7,331 bases of DNA from Methanomethylovorans sp. (GCA_020854785.1 JAHFZE010000121.1:1-7331); one strand, 5' to 3'. Positions 1 to 6,544 are shown, counted from the first letter of the stretch. Made by a program: numbers and translations. Notes: generated by a model from the sequence alone, not told the origin.

Positions 1-1940
1 CCTACCGTGTCATTCGCTTCATCCGGCTGCAGTCTTAAAATAACAAGACCGTTGTTAAAATCGGCGACATATACGTAATTGCCTTCTACAGCGACACTAT
101 ATGCAAAACCAGGAGTGTTATAGCTAGCAGCCTCGATTGGTGTTGCAGGATCAGTTATGTCCAGAATAACAAGGCCAGCGCTATCATCTGCAATAAAAGC
201 ATAATTGCCTGATAGTACGATGTCATGTGCAAAACTGGTGCTATAATTGCTCACAAGAACTGGAGAAGTAGGATCTGTGACATTAAGGACTACAACTCCC
301 TCTCTTCCATCAGCCACATATGCATAATTGCCTTCTACAGCAACTCCGTATGCATGTCCAGTAGTGTTGTAAGTGCCTATGGGTGATGCTAAGATCGGAT
401 TAGTAACATCCACTATCACAAGGCCAGCATCTCCATCTGCTATGTATGCATAATTGCCTTCTACAGCAACATTTTCTGCATTTCCTGCAGTATCATTACT
501 GTATCTGGCCACCGGAGCAGCTGGATCTGTAATGTCCACTATAACAAGGCCACTGCTATTAAGTGCAACATATGCATAATTTTCTGAGAGTGCAATACCA
601 AATGCCTGACCAAATGTACTAAGATTGCCTGCGAGTGTTGGTGTAGTCGGATCAGTTATATCCGTTATCACAAGACCCCCTCTTCCATCGGCAATATATG
701 CATAGTTCCCGGAAACAGCAATATCATGTGCATATCCAATGGTAACATAACTGCCTGCACTGGTGGGTGCAGCTGGATCAGTTATATCTATTACCATAAG
801 ACCCGCGAATCCATTGGCCACGTAAGCATGATTGCCCGATATGGTCACTCCATTTGCAAATCCTGCTGTGGTACTGTAGATACCCACACCGTTTGGATCT
901 GATGGGTCTGTAACATCCAGAACTACAAGACCGGTCCTTCCATAGGCTACATAAGAATAGTTGCCTGATACATCAACACAATAAGCGTGTGAAGAAGCAA
1001 TGTTATGTGTTCCTGCAGGAGCTGGTGATTCCGGATCTGTAACATCTATTATTACAAGTCCGTTTGTTCCGTCAGCTACGTAGGTATAGTTCCCTGATAC
1101 GGTAACGTATGTTGCAAAACCATCAGTTCCATAAGTTGTTGCAAGGCTTGGGGAGGCTGGAACTGTGACATTGACGATCGCAAGTCCGTTTGTTCCGTCA
1201 GCTACGTATGCATAGTTCCCTGATACAGCAACGTCTGTTGCGGCTCCGTCAGTATCAAAGGTTCCTGCAAGTACCGGTATGTTTGGATTTGTTATATCAA
1301 TTATCACAAGGCCAGCACTATCATCTGCTACATACGCATAGTTGTCTTTTATATCGACCTTATATGCATAGCCAGAAGTATTATAGGTCCCTAAGCGGAC
1401 TGGTTCTTCTGGGTTAGTGATATCCACAGCTATAAGGCCTCTGGTGCCACTGGCTAAGTATGCATAATTGCCTGATAGTGCAACACCGGATCCAAATATG
1501 GAACCAGAAGTTCCCGAAATAGTTGGTGCTGCCGGATCAGTGATATTCACTATTGCTAGGCCATTTTGTCCATTTGCCACATATGCATAATTTCCTGATA
1601 TGGCAATATGGTTGACTAAAGATGGGGTGGTAACCCTTCCTACTTCCACAGGATTGGTAACATCACTCATATCCAATATCAGCATGTCCTGTCCTTGACC
1701 CACATATGAATAATTACCGTCTACAACAACGGTGGGAACACTCCCCCCCCGGTGGGCGACAAAATCCTCGCCTTCCGGTGTCAGAAGGGCATTGGTTATA
1801 ATATCAGCATCATAGGTATTTTCATTATATTGACTTACAAAATCTACTTTGAGTTCTTCAGCTGCACTGACCCCTGGGATCATCAGCATTAAAAATACCG
1901 CGACTCCTAAATAGATCGATCCATTTAACTTGAGTTGCAT
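1..1940 (-). CDS. LVIVD-repeat surface protein, 3' part outside the window (copy 2 of a tandem pair)
   Basis: The frame is open from ATG 1940 to the window edge (646 codons, no stop), so the gene is partial at its C-terminus. Residues 1-27 form a signal peptide (MQLKLNG, then a hydrophobic run ending GVSAA before EE), so the protein is exported. From about residue 75 there are 14 repeats of about 42 aa with the core GNYAYVADG-x2-GL-[VA]-I-[VI]-[DN]-[IV]-T-[DN]-P. This is the LVIVD repeat family, which is predicted to fold as beta-propeller blades. The last repeat (ADFNNGLVILR) is followed by the start of a linker. The neighbour at 2433-5909 is a full paralogue with the same signal peptide, first repeat (QGQDML) and last repeat, so the missing part probably holds Fn3 domains and a C-terminal anchor. 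The start is supported by GGAGTGAT just upstream and by alignment with the paralogue. The likely role is cell-surface binding or adhesion; the ligand is unknown. A run of eight G (coding strand) lies at codons 63-66. Confidence 0.9.
   Translation of the reverse strand, partial: MQLKLNGSIYLGVAVFLMLMIPGVSAAEELKVDFVSQYNENTYDADIITNALLTPEGEDFVAHRGGSVPTVVVDGNYSYVGQGQDMLILDMSDVTNPVEVGRVTTPSLVNHIAISGNYAYVANGQNGLAIVNITDPAAPTISGTSGSIFGSGVALSGNYAYLASGTRGLIAVDITNPEEPVRLGTYNTSGYAYKVDIKDNYAYVADDSAGLVIIDITNPNIPVLAGTFDTDGAATDVAVSGNYAYVADGTNGLAIVNVTVPASPSLATTYGTDGFATYVTVSGNYTYVADGTNGLVIIDVTDPESPAPAGTHNIASSHAYCVDVSGNYSYVAYGRTGLVVLDVTDPSDPNGVGIYSTTAGFANGVTISGNHAYVANGFAGLMVIDITDPAAPTSAGSYVTIGYAHDIAVSGNYAYIADGRGGLVITDITDPTTPTLAGNLSTFGQAFGIALSENYAYVALNSSGLVIVDITDPAAPVARYSNDTAGNAENVAVEGNYAYIADGDAGLVIVDVTNPILASPIGTYNTTGHAYGVAVEGNYAYVADGREGVVVLNVTDPTSPVLVSNYSTSFAHDIVLSGNYAFIADDSAGLVILDITDPATPIEAASYNTPGFAYSVAVEGNYVYVADFNNGLVILRLQPDEANDTV
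30..1718 (-). repeat. 14 LVIVD repeats in the left surface-protein gene
   Basis: Fourteen degenerate units of about 120-126 bp encode the blades. Each has an NYAY-type strand, a variable loop (ADG, ADD, AYG, ANG) and a GLVIVDIT-DPA-P segment. The units are well diverged at DNA level. In order, they match the 14 units of the right-hand paralogue: the first pair shares QGQDML, the seventh AYGR, the eighth a GFA-x-GV lead-in, the eleventh NAE, the thirteenth IADDS and the last ADFNNGLVILR. Fourteen units would suit two seven-bladed propellers; this is inference from the count. Confidence 0.85.
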
Positions 1941-1943
1941 TTT

Positions 1944-1951
1944 ATCACTCC
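1944..1951 (-). promoter_or_regulatory. Ribosome-binding site of the left LVIVD gene
   Basis: On the minus strand this reads GGAGTGAT, three bases before ATG 1940 (seven bases from the end of GGAG). It is close to the archaeal anti-16S consensus GGAGGTGAT. It fixes the start and implies that this gene is translated even though the small genes before it have decayed. Confidence 0.75.
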
Positions 1952-2028
1952 AGTTTTAGTGTTCTATCAGCAAAATTATTTTCAGATCCCGCCTTGTTAT
2001 AGATATTTTAGTTTATAGTGGCATACAT
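1945..2028 (-). pseudogene. Decayed copy of the 35-aa peptide gene
   Basis: The segment directly before the left LVIVD gene aligns with the 35-aa gene that precedes the right one. Reading from ATG 2028 gives MYATIN, a stop (TAA, 2010-2008), then NIYNKAGSEN and onward to TGA at 1947-1945, against MHSAVKKSDIYSR in the intact copy. The end of the segment (GCTGAT, then ACT and ACTG up to the ribosome-binding site) also aligns. About eight codons are missing and the strong GGAGG before the ATG is gone. The match is short, so homology rests on position as much as on sequence. Confidence 0.55.
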
Positions 2029-2067
2029 TCTATTCTTTCATAGAAGGAATTGAACCACTAATATCTC

Positions 2068-2195
2068 CTATTTTGGGCATGAATAGAAAATCTTCTGAGA
2101 AGCATTTCCCCCATTCTGAAAACAGTACTTGCGACCGCTTGAAACAATTATCACTCCAATCAGAAGTACACAGGAACAAAAACCTGTTTTTGCAT
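2068..2195 (-). pseudogene. Frameshifted, internally deleted copy of the 88-aa membrane protein gene
   Basis: ATG 2195 begins MQKQVFVPV, which matches MQKQRLIPV of the intact gene at 6297-6031, but the frame then hits TGA after YF. One missing base in the CCTGTTGTACTT stretch (here CCTGTGTACTT) explains this. In the restored frame it reads VLLIGVIIVSSG, matching VLLIALIFFTSG, and ends ASQKIFYSCPK-stop, which resembles SEIFSNPYYG-stop of the intact gene. About 45 residues between the membrane segment and the C-terminus are missing. The 5' leader, including the AGTGGTAT-GATC-ATG context, is almost identical between copies. As in the intact copy, the stop (TAG) runs into GGAG. A sequencing error could explain the frameshift but not the internal loss. 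Confidence 0.75.
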
Positions 2196-2244
2196 GATCG
2201 ATACCACTTATTTGAATACTCCGTTCTGAAAGGCGCTTTACTCA

Positions 2245-2252
2245 TATATAAA
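2245..2252 (-). promoter_or_regulatory. TATA box of the duplicated (left) cassette
   Basis: The minus strand reads TTTATATA, preceded by CATATA, exactly as upstream of the right-hand cassette (6370-6377). Transcription would start about 25 bases downstream, near 2220. That leaves a leader of about 280 nt, occupied by the two decayed small genes, before the left LVIVD start at 1940. Confidence 0.65.
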
Positions 2253-2300
2253 TATATGCATATTTTATATGTATGTCCTCAGTATTTAGAAAGAGTAGTG

Positions 2301-2318
2301 TTAATAAAATAAAAAATT
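2301..2318 (-). terminator. T-rich tract, probable archaeal terminator of the right-hand operon
   Basis: On the minus strand this reads as a T-rich stretch (AATTTTTTATTTTATTAA). It lies about 115 bases past the stop of the 1158-aa gene and before the next TATA box. Archaeal intrinsic termination relies mainly on T-runs, so this is a reasonable end for the upstream operon. There is no experimental support in the sequence itself. Confidence 0.45.
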
Positions 2319-2402
2319 GTGTAAATTTTAGTTACTCAAGCCAAGCTTTTAGTGAACATTTCTTAAAACCATAGATCAATATCTCTGTTTGTTGTATATT
2401 GC

Positions 2403-2424
2403 CCCAGTACAGTGGAGTACTGGG
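2403..2424 (-). terminator. Perfect 8-bp stem-loop just after the large gene
   Basis: CCCAGTAC and GTACTGGG form a perfect 8-bp stem around a 6-base loop, nine bases downstream of the TGA at 2435-2433. No T-run follows directly on the minus strand, so it may be an mRNA 3'-end stabiliser or processing site rather than a terminator in the strict sense. The remaining sequence from 2253 to 2432 holds no supported gene. Confidence 0.5.
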
Positions 2425-2432
2425 TAATACGA

Positions 2433-5400
2433 TCAATCCTTTCTTCTCTTCAGATACACATATCCCGAAACAACTGTCCCTATTGCAAGAATGGAAGCCA
2501 TAGCTATCAAAAAGTTGGATCTGTCAGAATTATGATCCTGCTTCTCATCTTCGGTTCGGCCCTGGTCATTAAACAGTTCTTCCAAGCCTGTACTTGTGTA
2601 TGTATCACTGCTTGATGAAGCAGCAAGTGTTTTCTCAGCAGTTATTGCAAATGCTGAGAACCCGGTTGTATGGGACTCGAATGATACATGATCAGTTGTG
2701 TTACTTACTATAATGGTAGGCAATACTTCCCATGCGGTTCCATTGTATCTCTGTAATCTCACTTCTGATGGTTTTATACCAGTCTGTTCGATCCATGAGT
2801 TGTTGACCTTGAACTTCACATGCGCATCTTTTATGTTAGATGCAGTTGCAAAGCCCGCCTTACCAACCCAGATGTTGGTATATTTGTATATGTATCCATC
2901 AGGGGTACTGTTCACAAGTTTTGATCTGTTGTTCAACACTTCGATAGTAGATGTAATCTGTCCTGAGTTCTTAAGGGAATATAAAGTGATCGATTGTATA
3001 GGGTTTCCTTCCCTTGAGAATTCATAGGTCGCATTTGTGTCCATTCTGAGGTAAGCGTTTGCAGCATCTTTCATTGCCAGGTTAGCGAAGTCCTCCACAG
3101 ATGCTGCTCCTGTGCTTCCTCCGCCACTGCTCTTTTTACTACTACTACTTCCGCCACCTCCTCCTCCACTGCTACCCGACTTGGTTCTCAGGCCCACACT
3201 TACTGCTCTGCCTTCCAGACCATTCTGGTCGTATGGGATAAGTGTATATATATAGGTCCTGTCACTGCTCAAATTAGAGTCTACATAAAACGATTGTCTG
3301 CTCATGTCAGCAAGGAACATGTCATCCCGGCTTATTTGCACCCTGTTGGTGTCCGCAGAGTTTTCCCATGTAAGGGTTATGGAGGTTTTTGTGATATTTG
3401 TTCCAGAGATGTTAAAGATCTTTGGAAGCTTCACCGTAGTGGCTGAATCATTTACCCATGCGGAATTAATATTTCCGGAAGTGTCAACTGTTTGGATCCC
3501 AAGAGTGTAAGTAACTTGTTCTAAAAGTCCGGTTGCATTGTAGGAATTTGTGGAACTATCAGCTGTATTTGTAACAAAAACCCCATCAATGTATATGATC
3601 ACATGACTGAAATCAGGATCATTGGGATTTGTCCATGTCCAGCTGATCCAATCCTGATCAGCATCATTCTCCTCCAGGTTTATTACAGATCCAGGTGGGA
3701 TCGAATCTGCCGGAATTATAGTTGTTGCCGAATCGTTGACCCATGTAGGGTTAATGTTGCCTGATGTATCCACTGTCTGCATGCTTATTATATGTGTGGT
3801 TCCTTCAATAAGCCCGGTGCAGTTATAATGCCTTCCAGACGTGTTTGTAATAAATATACCATCATAGTATACCATCACATGACTGAAATCATCATCAATG
3901 GGATTTGTCCATTCCCACCTGATCCAGCTCGAACCTGTACCAATTTCGTTCAAACCGGTTACAGGTGCAGGGGCAGTGGTATCATGACCATTTGATCCTG
4001 TATCAACACGCAGGATGACCAGCCCATTGTTAAAATCAGCTACGTAAACATAATTACCTGATAATGCAACACCATATCCATAACCAGCAGTATTATAGCT
4101 ACCTGCAAGTGTTGGTGCTGCCTGATCTGTAATATCCACGATCACAAGACCACTGCTATCATCTGCTATGTATGCATAATTAGCAGCTACTGCAATGTTC
4201 TGAGCAGAATTGGTACCATAGCTCCCTCTAAGTGTTGGTGCTGCCAGATCAGTAATGTCAATGATCATGAGACCACTGCTCCCATCAGCTACATATGCAT
4301 GATCACCAGTCACAGCAATACCATATGCATAACCAGATGTATCATAACTCCCTTTAAGTGTTGGTGCTGCCGGTTCAGTAATGTCAATGATCATGAGACC
4401 GCTGTTTCCATCAGCAACGTATGCATGATCACCATCTATAGCGACAGTTTCCGCATTATCTGGCGTATCATAACTTCCTTTAAGTATTGGTGCTGCCGGA
4501 TTCGTTATATCCAAGATCACAAGGCCATTTGCCCCATCAGCTACGTATGCATAATTACCTGAGACAGCAACACCCCATGCACGGCCAGCAGTATCATATC
4601 TGCCTTTAAGGGTTGGTGCAGCCGGGTTAGTTATATCCACGATCACAAGACCATATGCATCGTCTGCCACATATGCATAACTCCCGGATACAGCAATATC
4701 ACGTGCATAGCCGGTAGTAATGTAATTTCCTGTACGTCTTGGTCTAGCAGGATCATTGATGTCCACAATGGTCAAGCCCATGTAACCATAGGCTATATAT
4801 GCATAATTTCCTGATATGGCAACCCCAGATGCAAAACCTGCGACATCATAAACGCCTGCACGGGTCGGTTTTGAAGGATCTGAGACATTTACTATCGCCA
4901 GACCACTTCTACCATAGGCTACATATGCATAGTTCCCTGATACCGCAACCCCATATGCATATCCGGCAGTAGCACTATAAATAGCTGCAATGGATGGTGC
5001 AGCCGGATTGGCTATATTCACTATTGAAAGACCCTTATCACCATCTGCTACGTATGCATAGTTCCCGGAAACGGTGACATCAGATGCGTTTCCGGAGGTG
5101 TCGTATCTTCCAGCATACGTTGATGCTGTGGGGTTGCTGACATTTACGATGACAAGTCCATTACTATCGTCAGCAATGTATGCATAACTACCCGATACAG
5201 TAACAGCATTTGCTTTCATAGTGTCATAATAACTTGCAGACCTTGGTGCACTTGGATTGGTGATGTCCACTACCACCAGACCATTGGTATCATCTGCTAT
5301 GTAAGCATAATTCCCTGACAAAGCGGCGCTTTTTGCATTTGATGTATCATATCTTCCTTTAAATATTGGTACTGCAGGGTTTTTCAGGTCTACGATTATA

Positions 5401-5909
5401 AGTCCACTGTTCCCATTAGCTATGTATGCGTGATCACCTGATACAGCAACACTATATGCATAGCCTGAATAATATGCATAAGATCCTACGATCGTTGGTA
5501 ATGCTGGATCTGAGATATCGACTATCGAAAGACCGTTGTCACCATTGGCCAGGTATGCATAGTTTCCAGATAGAGCAATATTGTTAACCAATGATAGAGT
5601 AGTTATCTTCCCCACTTCTAATGGATTGGCAACATTAGTGATATCGATCACCAGCATATCCTGTCCCTGACCGAGATATGCATAATTTCCGGCTACTACA
5701 ACATTTGAAATACTTCCACCAAAGTGGCTGGAAAAATCCTGCCCCTGTGTCACTAAAGCATTAGTTATACCTGGAGCACTGAAATCATTTACATCTATAT
5801 GGCTAACAAAGTTCACGCTGAGTTCCTCAGCTGAGCTCACTCCTGCAATCATTGTCAAACAAAATAATGCGACTCCGAAATAGATCGGTCCACTTAACTT
5901 GAGTTGCAT
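2433..5909 (-). CDS. LVIVD beta-propeller / Fn3 / PGF-pre-PGF-like surface protein, 1158 aa
   Basis: Residues 1-27 are a signal peptide (MQLKLSG, hydrophobic core, GVSSA before EE). Residues 74-634 hold 14 LVIVD repeats, predicted beta-propeller blades. Three Fn3-like domains follow at about 643-733, 737-826 and 829-909. The first two are close copies, with WEWTNP/WTWTNP, DFSHV, YDGIF/IDGVF and QTVDTSGNIN. A Gly/Ser/Lys linker spans 911-934. Residues 935-1090 resemble the PGF-pre-PGF domain of archaeal surface proteins (ending HTTGFSAFAITAE). An acidic stretch leads to a membrane helix (about 1132-1153) and a KRRKD tail, so the protein should be displayed outside and anchored at its C-terminus. 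Many N-x-S/T sites suggest N-glycosylation. No PGF tripeptide precedes the helix. The start has AGGTGG five bases upstream, and ATG abuts the stop of the 35-aa gene. Likely role is adhesion or cell-surface binding; the target is unknown. Confidence 0.92.
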   Translation of the reverse strand: MQLKLSGPIYFGVALFCLTMIAGVSSAEELSVNFVSHIDVNDFSAPGITNALVTQGQDFSSHFGGSISNVVVAGNYAYLGQGQDMLVIDITNVANPLEVGKITTLSLVNNIALSGNYAYLANGDNGLSIVDISDPALPTIVGSYAYYSGYAYSVAVSGDHAYIANGNSGLIIVDLKNPAVPIFKGRYDTSNAKSAALSGNYAYIADDTNGLVVVDITNPSAPRSASYYDTMKANAVTVSGSYAYIADDSNGLVIVNVSNPTASTYAGRYDTSGNASDVTVSGNYAYVADGDKGLSIVNIANPAAPSIAAIYSATAGYAYGVAVSGNYAYVAYGRSGLAIVNVSDPSKPTRAGVYDVAGFASGVAISGNYAYIAYGYMGLTIVDINDPARPRRTGNYITTGYARDIAVSGSYAYVADDAYGLVIVDITNPAAPTLKGRYDTAGRAWGVAVSGNYAYVADGANGLVILDITNPAAPILKGSYDTPDNAETVAIDGDHAYVADGNSGLMIIDITEPAAPTLKGSYDTSGYAYGIAVTGDHAYVADGSSGLMIIDITDLAAPTLRGSYGTNSAQNIAVAANYAYIADDSSGLVIVDITDQAAPTLAGSYNTAGYGYGVALSGNYVYVADFNNGLVILRVDTGSNGHDTTAPAPVTGLNEIGTGSSWIRWEWTNPIDDDFSHVMVYYDGIFITNTSGRHYNCTGLIEGTTHIISMQTVDTSGNINPTWVNDSATTIIPADSIPPGSVINLEENDADQDWISWTWTNPNDPDFSHVIIYIDGVFVTNTADSSTNSYNATGLLEQVTYTLGIQTVDTSGNINSAWVNDSATTVKLPKIFNISGTNITKTSITLTWENSADTNRVQISRDDMFLADMSRQSFYVDSNLSSDRTYIYTLIPYDQNGLEGRAVSVGLRTKSGSSGGGGGGSSSSKKSSGGGSTGAASVEDFANLAMKDAANAYLRMDTNATYEFSREGNPIQSITLYSLKNSGQITSTIEVLNNRSKLVNSTPDGYIYKYTNIWVGKAGFATASNIKDAHVKFKVNNSWIEQTGIKPSEVRLQRYNGTAWEVLPTIIVSNTTDHVSFESHTTGFSAFAITAEKTLAASSSSDTYTSTGLEELFNDQGRTEDEKQDHNSDRSNFLIAMASILAIGTVVSGYVYLKRRKD
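4008..5690 (-). repeat. 14 LVIVD repeats in the right surface-protein gene
   Basis: Fourteen units of about 42 aa have the consensus GNYAYVADG-x2-GLVIVDITNPAAPTL-x-G-x-YDT. The first is a divergent cap (QGQDMLVIDI) and the last ends ADFNNGLVILRV, directly before the Fn3 domains. Units 7 and 8 carry AYG in place of ADG. Units 11 to 13 use GDH or ANY instead of GNY at the first strand. The same number and order of units occur in the left paralogue. Confidence 0.88.
4251..4502 (-). repeat. Two near-identical adjacent 126-bp LVIVD units
   Basis: Blades 11 and 12 of the large protein are much closer to each other than the rest. Both contain GDHAYVADG, SGLMIIDIT and AAPTLKGSYDT-type segments. The DNA block AGTAATGTCAATGATCATGA recurs exactly 126 bp apart (4251 and 4377, plus strand). 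This points to recent unit conversion or duplication within the array. The total count still equals that of the paralogue, so conversion is the simpler reading. Confidence 0.65.
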
Positions 5910-6017
5910 TTATACCACCTCAGTCTCAGTGGCTTCATCAGCAGATCCATCTTCAAGCTCGGTTTTTCTAAATACTGTTCTGGAATAAATATCACTTTTC
6001 TTTACAGCAGAATGCAT
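5910..6017 (-). CDS. 35-aa charged peptide between the membrane protein and the surface protein
   Basis: ATG 6017 to TAA 5912-5910 encodes 35 residues beginning MHSAVKKSDIYSR and ending in an acidic tail (ELEDGSADEATETEVV). There is no signal peptide or membrane segment, so it should be cytoplasmic. A perfect GGAGG sits eight bases upstream, immediately after the stop of the 88-aa gene, and the TAA directly abuts the ATG of the large gene. Its own last codons (GAG GTG GTA) also supply the ribosome-binding site of the large gene. It could be a real small protein or a leader peptide that couples translation into the surface protein. I do not recognise the family. A decayed counterpart at the same place in the second cassette supports it being an old, real element. 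Confidence 0.65.
   Translation of the reverse strand: MHSAVKKSDIYSRTVFRKTELEDGSADEATETEVV
5915..5920 (-). promoter_or_regulatory. Ribosome-binding site of the 1158-aa gene
   Basis: The minus strand reads AGGTGG (within GAGGTGGT), five bases before ATG 5909. It lies inside the last codons of the 35-aa gene, which is the arrangement expected for translational coupling. Confidence 0.7.
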
Positions 6018-6025
6018 CAGTTTTT

Positions 6026-6030
6026 CCTCC
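6026..6030 (-). promoter_or_regulatory. GGAGG ribosome-binding site of the 35-aa gene
   Basis: GGAGG directly follows the TAA of the 88-aa gene and stands eight bases before ATG 6017. It decides that the 35-aa frame is translated rather than being a chance frame. Confidence 0.75.
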
Positions 6031-6297
6031 TTATCCATAGTAAGGGTTGGAGAATATTTCTGAAAGATCCAAGACAGATCCAGTTAAAACTTGCTGAGTG
6101 TTAAGTGTCATTACAATCGTTTCTTCAGTATGTGGATCCTGTCCATTAACAGACTGTAGTGTAACATTGCCACTGTTGAAAATCACGCCTTGTATAGGTG
6201 AACTATTTTCACTCTCAGGAAGATGGTACATAAGACCGCTTGTAAAAAAGATCAGTGCGATCAGAAGTACAACAGGAATCAATCTCTGTTTTTGCAT
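6031..6297 (-). CDS. Small exported or membrane-anchored protein, 88 aa, first gene of the operon
   Basis: The protein begins MQKQRLIPVVLLIALIFFTSG: a short positive N-terminus, then one hydrophobic segment at residues 6-25. The rest (about 60 residues) is polar with N-x-S/T sites at the NSS and NVT motifs and ends SNPYYG. This suits a single-pass membrane or secreted protein with its C-terminus outside the cell. No lipobox cysteine or known domain is visible and I do not recognise the family. I chose ATG 6297 over the in-frame GTG 6309 because GTGGT (6309-6305) is then placed as a ribosome-binding site and because the decayed copy conserves this ATG and its context. It lies 13 bases upstream of the 35-aa gene and probably shares its transcript with the large surface protein, so it may act with it at the envelope. 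Confidence 0.75.
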   Translation of the reverse strand: MQKQRLIPVVLLIALIFFTSGLMYHLPESENSSPIQGVIFNSGNVTLQSVNGQDPHTEETIVMTLNTQQVLTGSVLDLSEIFSNPYYG

Positions 6298-6369
6298 GAT
6301 CAATACCACTTAGTTAGTTTTTAATACTCCTCTTTCCATCAAAGGAGCGATTCATCTAAAATGTGAATC

Positions 6370-6377
6370 TATATAAA
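6370..6377 (-). promoter_or_regulatory. TATA box of the three-gene surface-protein operon
   Basis: The minus strand reads TTTATATA, the classic archaeal box, in an A/T-rich setting. A start near 6345 would give a leader of about 50 nt before ATG 6297. The same box with the same flank occurs before the second cassette at 2245-2252. Confidence 0.7.
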
Positions 6378-6516
6378 TATATGTACATTAGATTATATGC
6401 TCATCATTATAATAATAGAATTAATTAGCAAAGACCAAAATCTAAAGACATATTAATGTATCTTGTATATGTGTCGCATGTCAAAAACAATATTTCGGTC
6501 TACTATCCCATAACTA
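6378..6516. other. A/T-rich spacer between divergent promoters
   Basis: This stretch separates the minus-strand operon promoter from the plus-strand CysRS-like promoter. It is strongly A/T-rich and has no open frame with a ribosome-binding site. AGACC near 6431 and GGTCT near 6497 are a weak distant inverted pair that I do not consider meaningful. Upstream control sites for either side could lie here, but none is clear. Confidence 0.5.
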
Positions 6517-6542
6517 ATTTTGTGGCTCGGATCTCACAAAAT
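6517..6542. promoter_or_regulatory. Perfect 8-bp inverted repeat abutting the CysRS-like promoter (candidate operator)
   Basis: ATTTTGTG (6517-6524) and CACAAAAT (6535-6542) are exact inverted repeats with a 10-base spacer, so half-site centres are 18 bp apart. The right arm ends two bases before the TATA box and covers the place where the B-recognition element would lie. A dimeric regulator bound here should affect TFB/TBP loading. The regulator is unknown. Confidence 0.55.
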
Positions 6543-6544
6543 CC

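Noticed and set aside
1190..1417. Plus-strand open frames opposite the LVIVD repeats (also at 3792-3995 and 4299-4562)
   Set aside because: They are shadows of repetitive coding sequence, rich in low-complexity residues, with no ribosome-binding site.
2030..2245. 71-codon minus-strand open frame read as a hypothetical protein
   Set aside because: Its ATG lies inside the TATA box, upstream of any likely transcript start, and the true homology to the 88-aa gene runs in other frames starting at ATG 2195.
2073..2312. Plus-strand 79-codon frame in the intercassette region
   Set aside because: It lies opposite the decayed small gene and its promoter and has no supporting motif.
4008..5690. Regular 120-126 bp repeats considered as a CRISPR or satellite array
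   Set aside because: The units are protein-coding in one frame throughout and lack constant repeats with unique spacers.
6298..6309. GTG 6309 as start of the 88-aa protein (92 aa)
   Set aside because: It would use up the GTGGT that serves as ribosome-binding site for ATG 6297, and the decayed copy conserves the ATG context.
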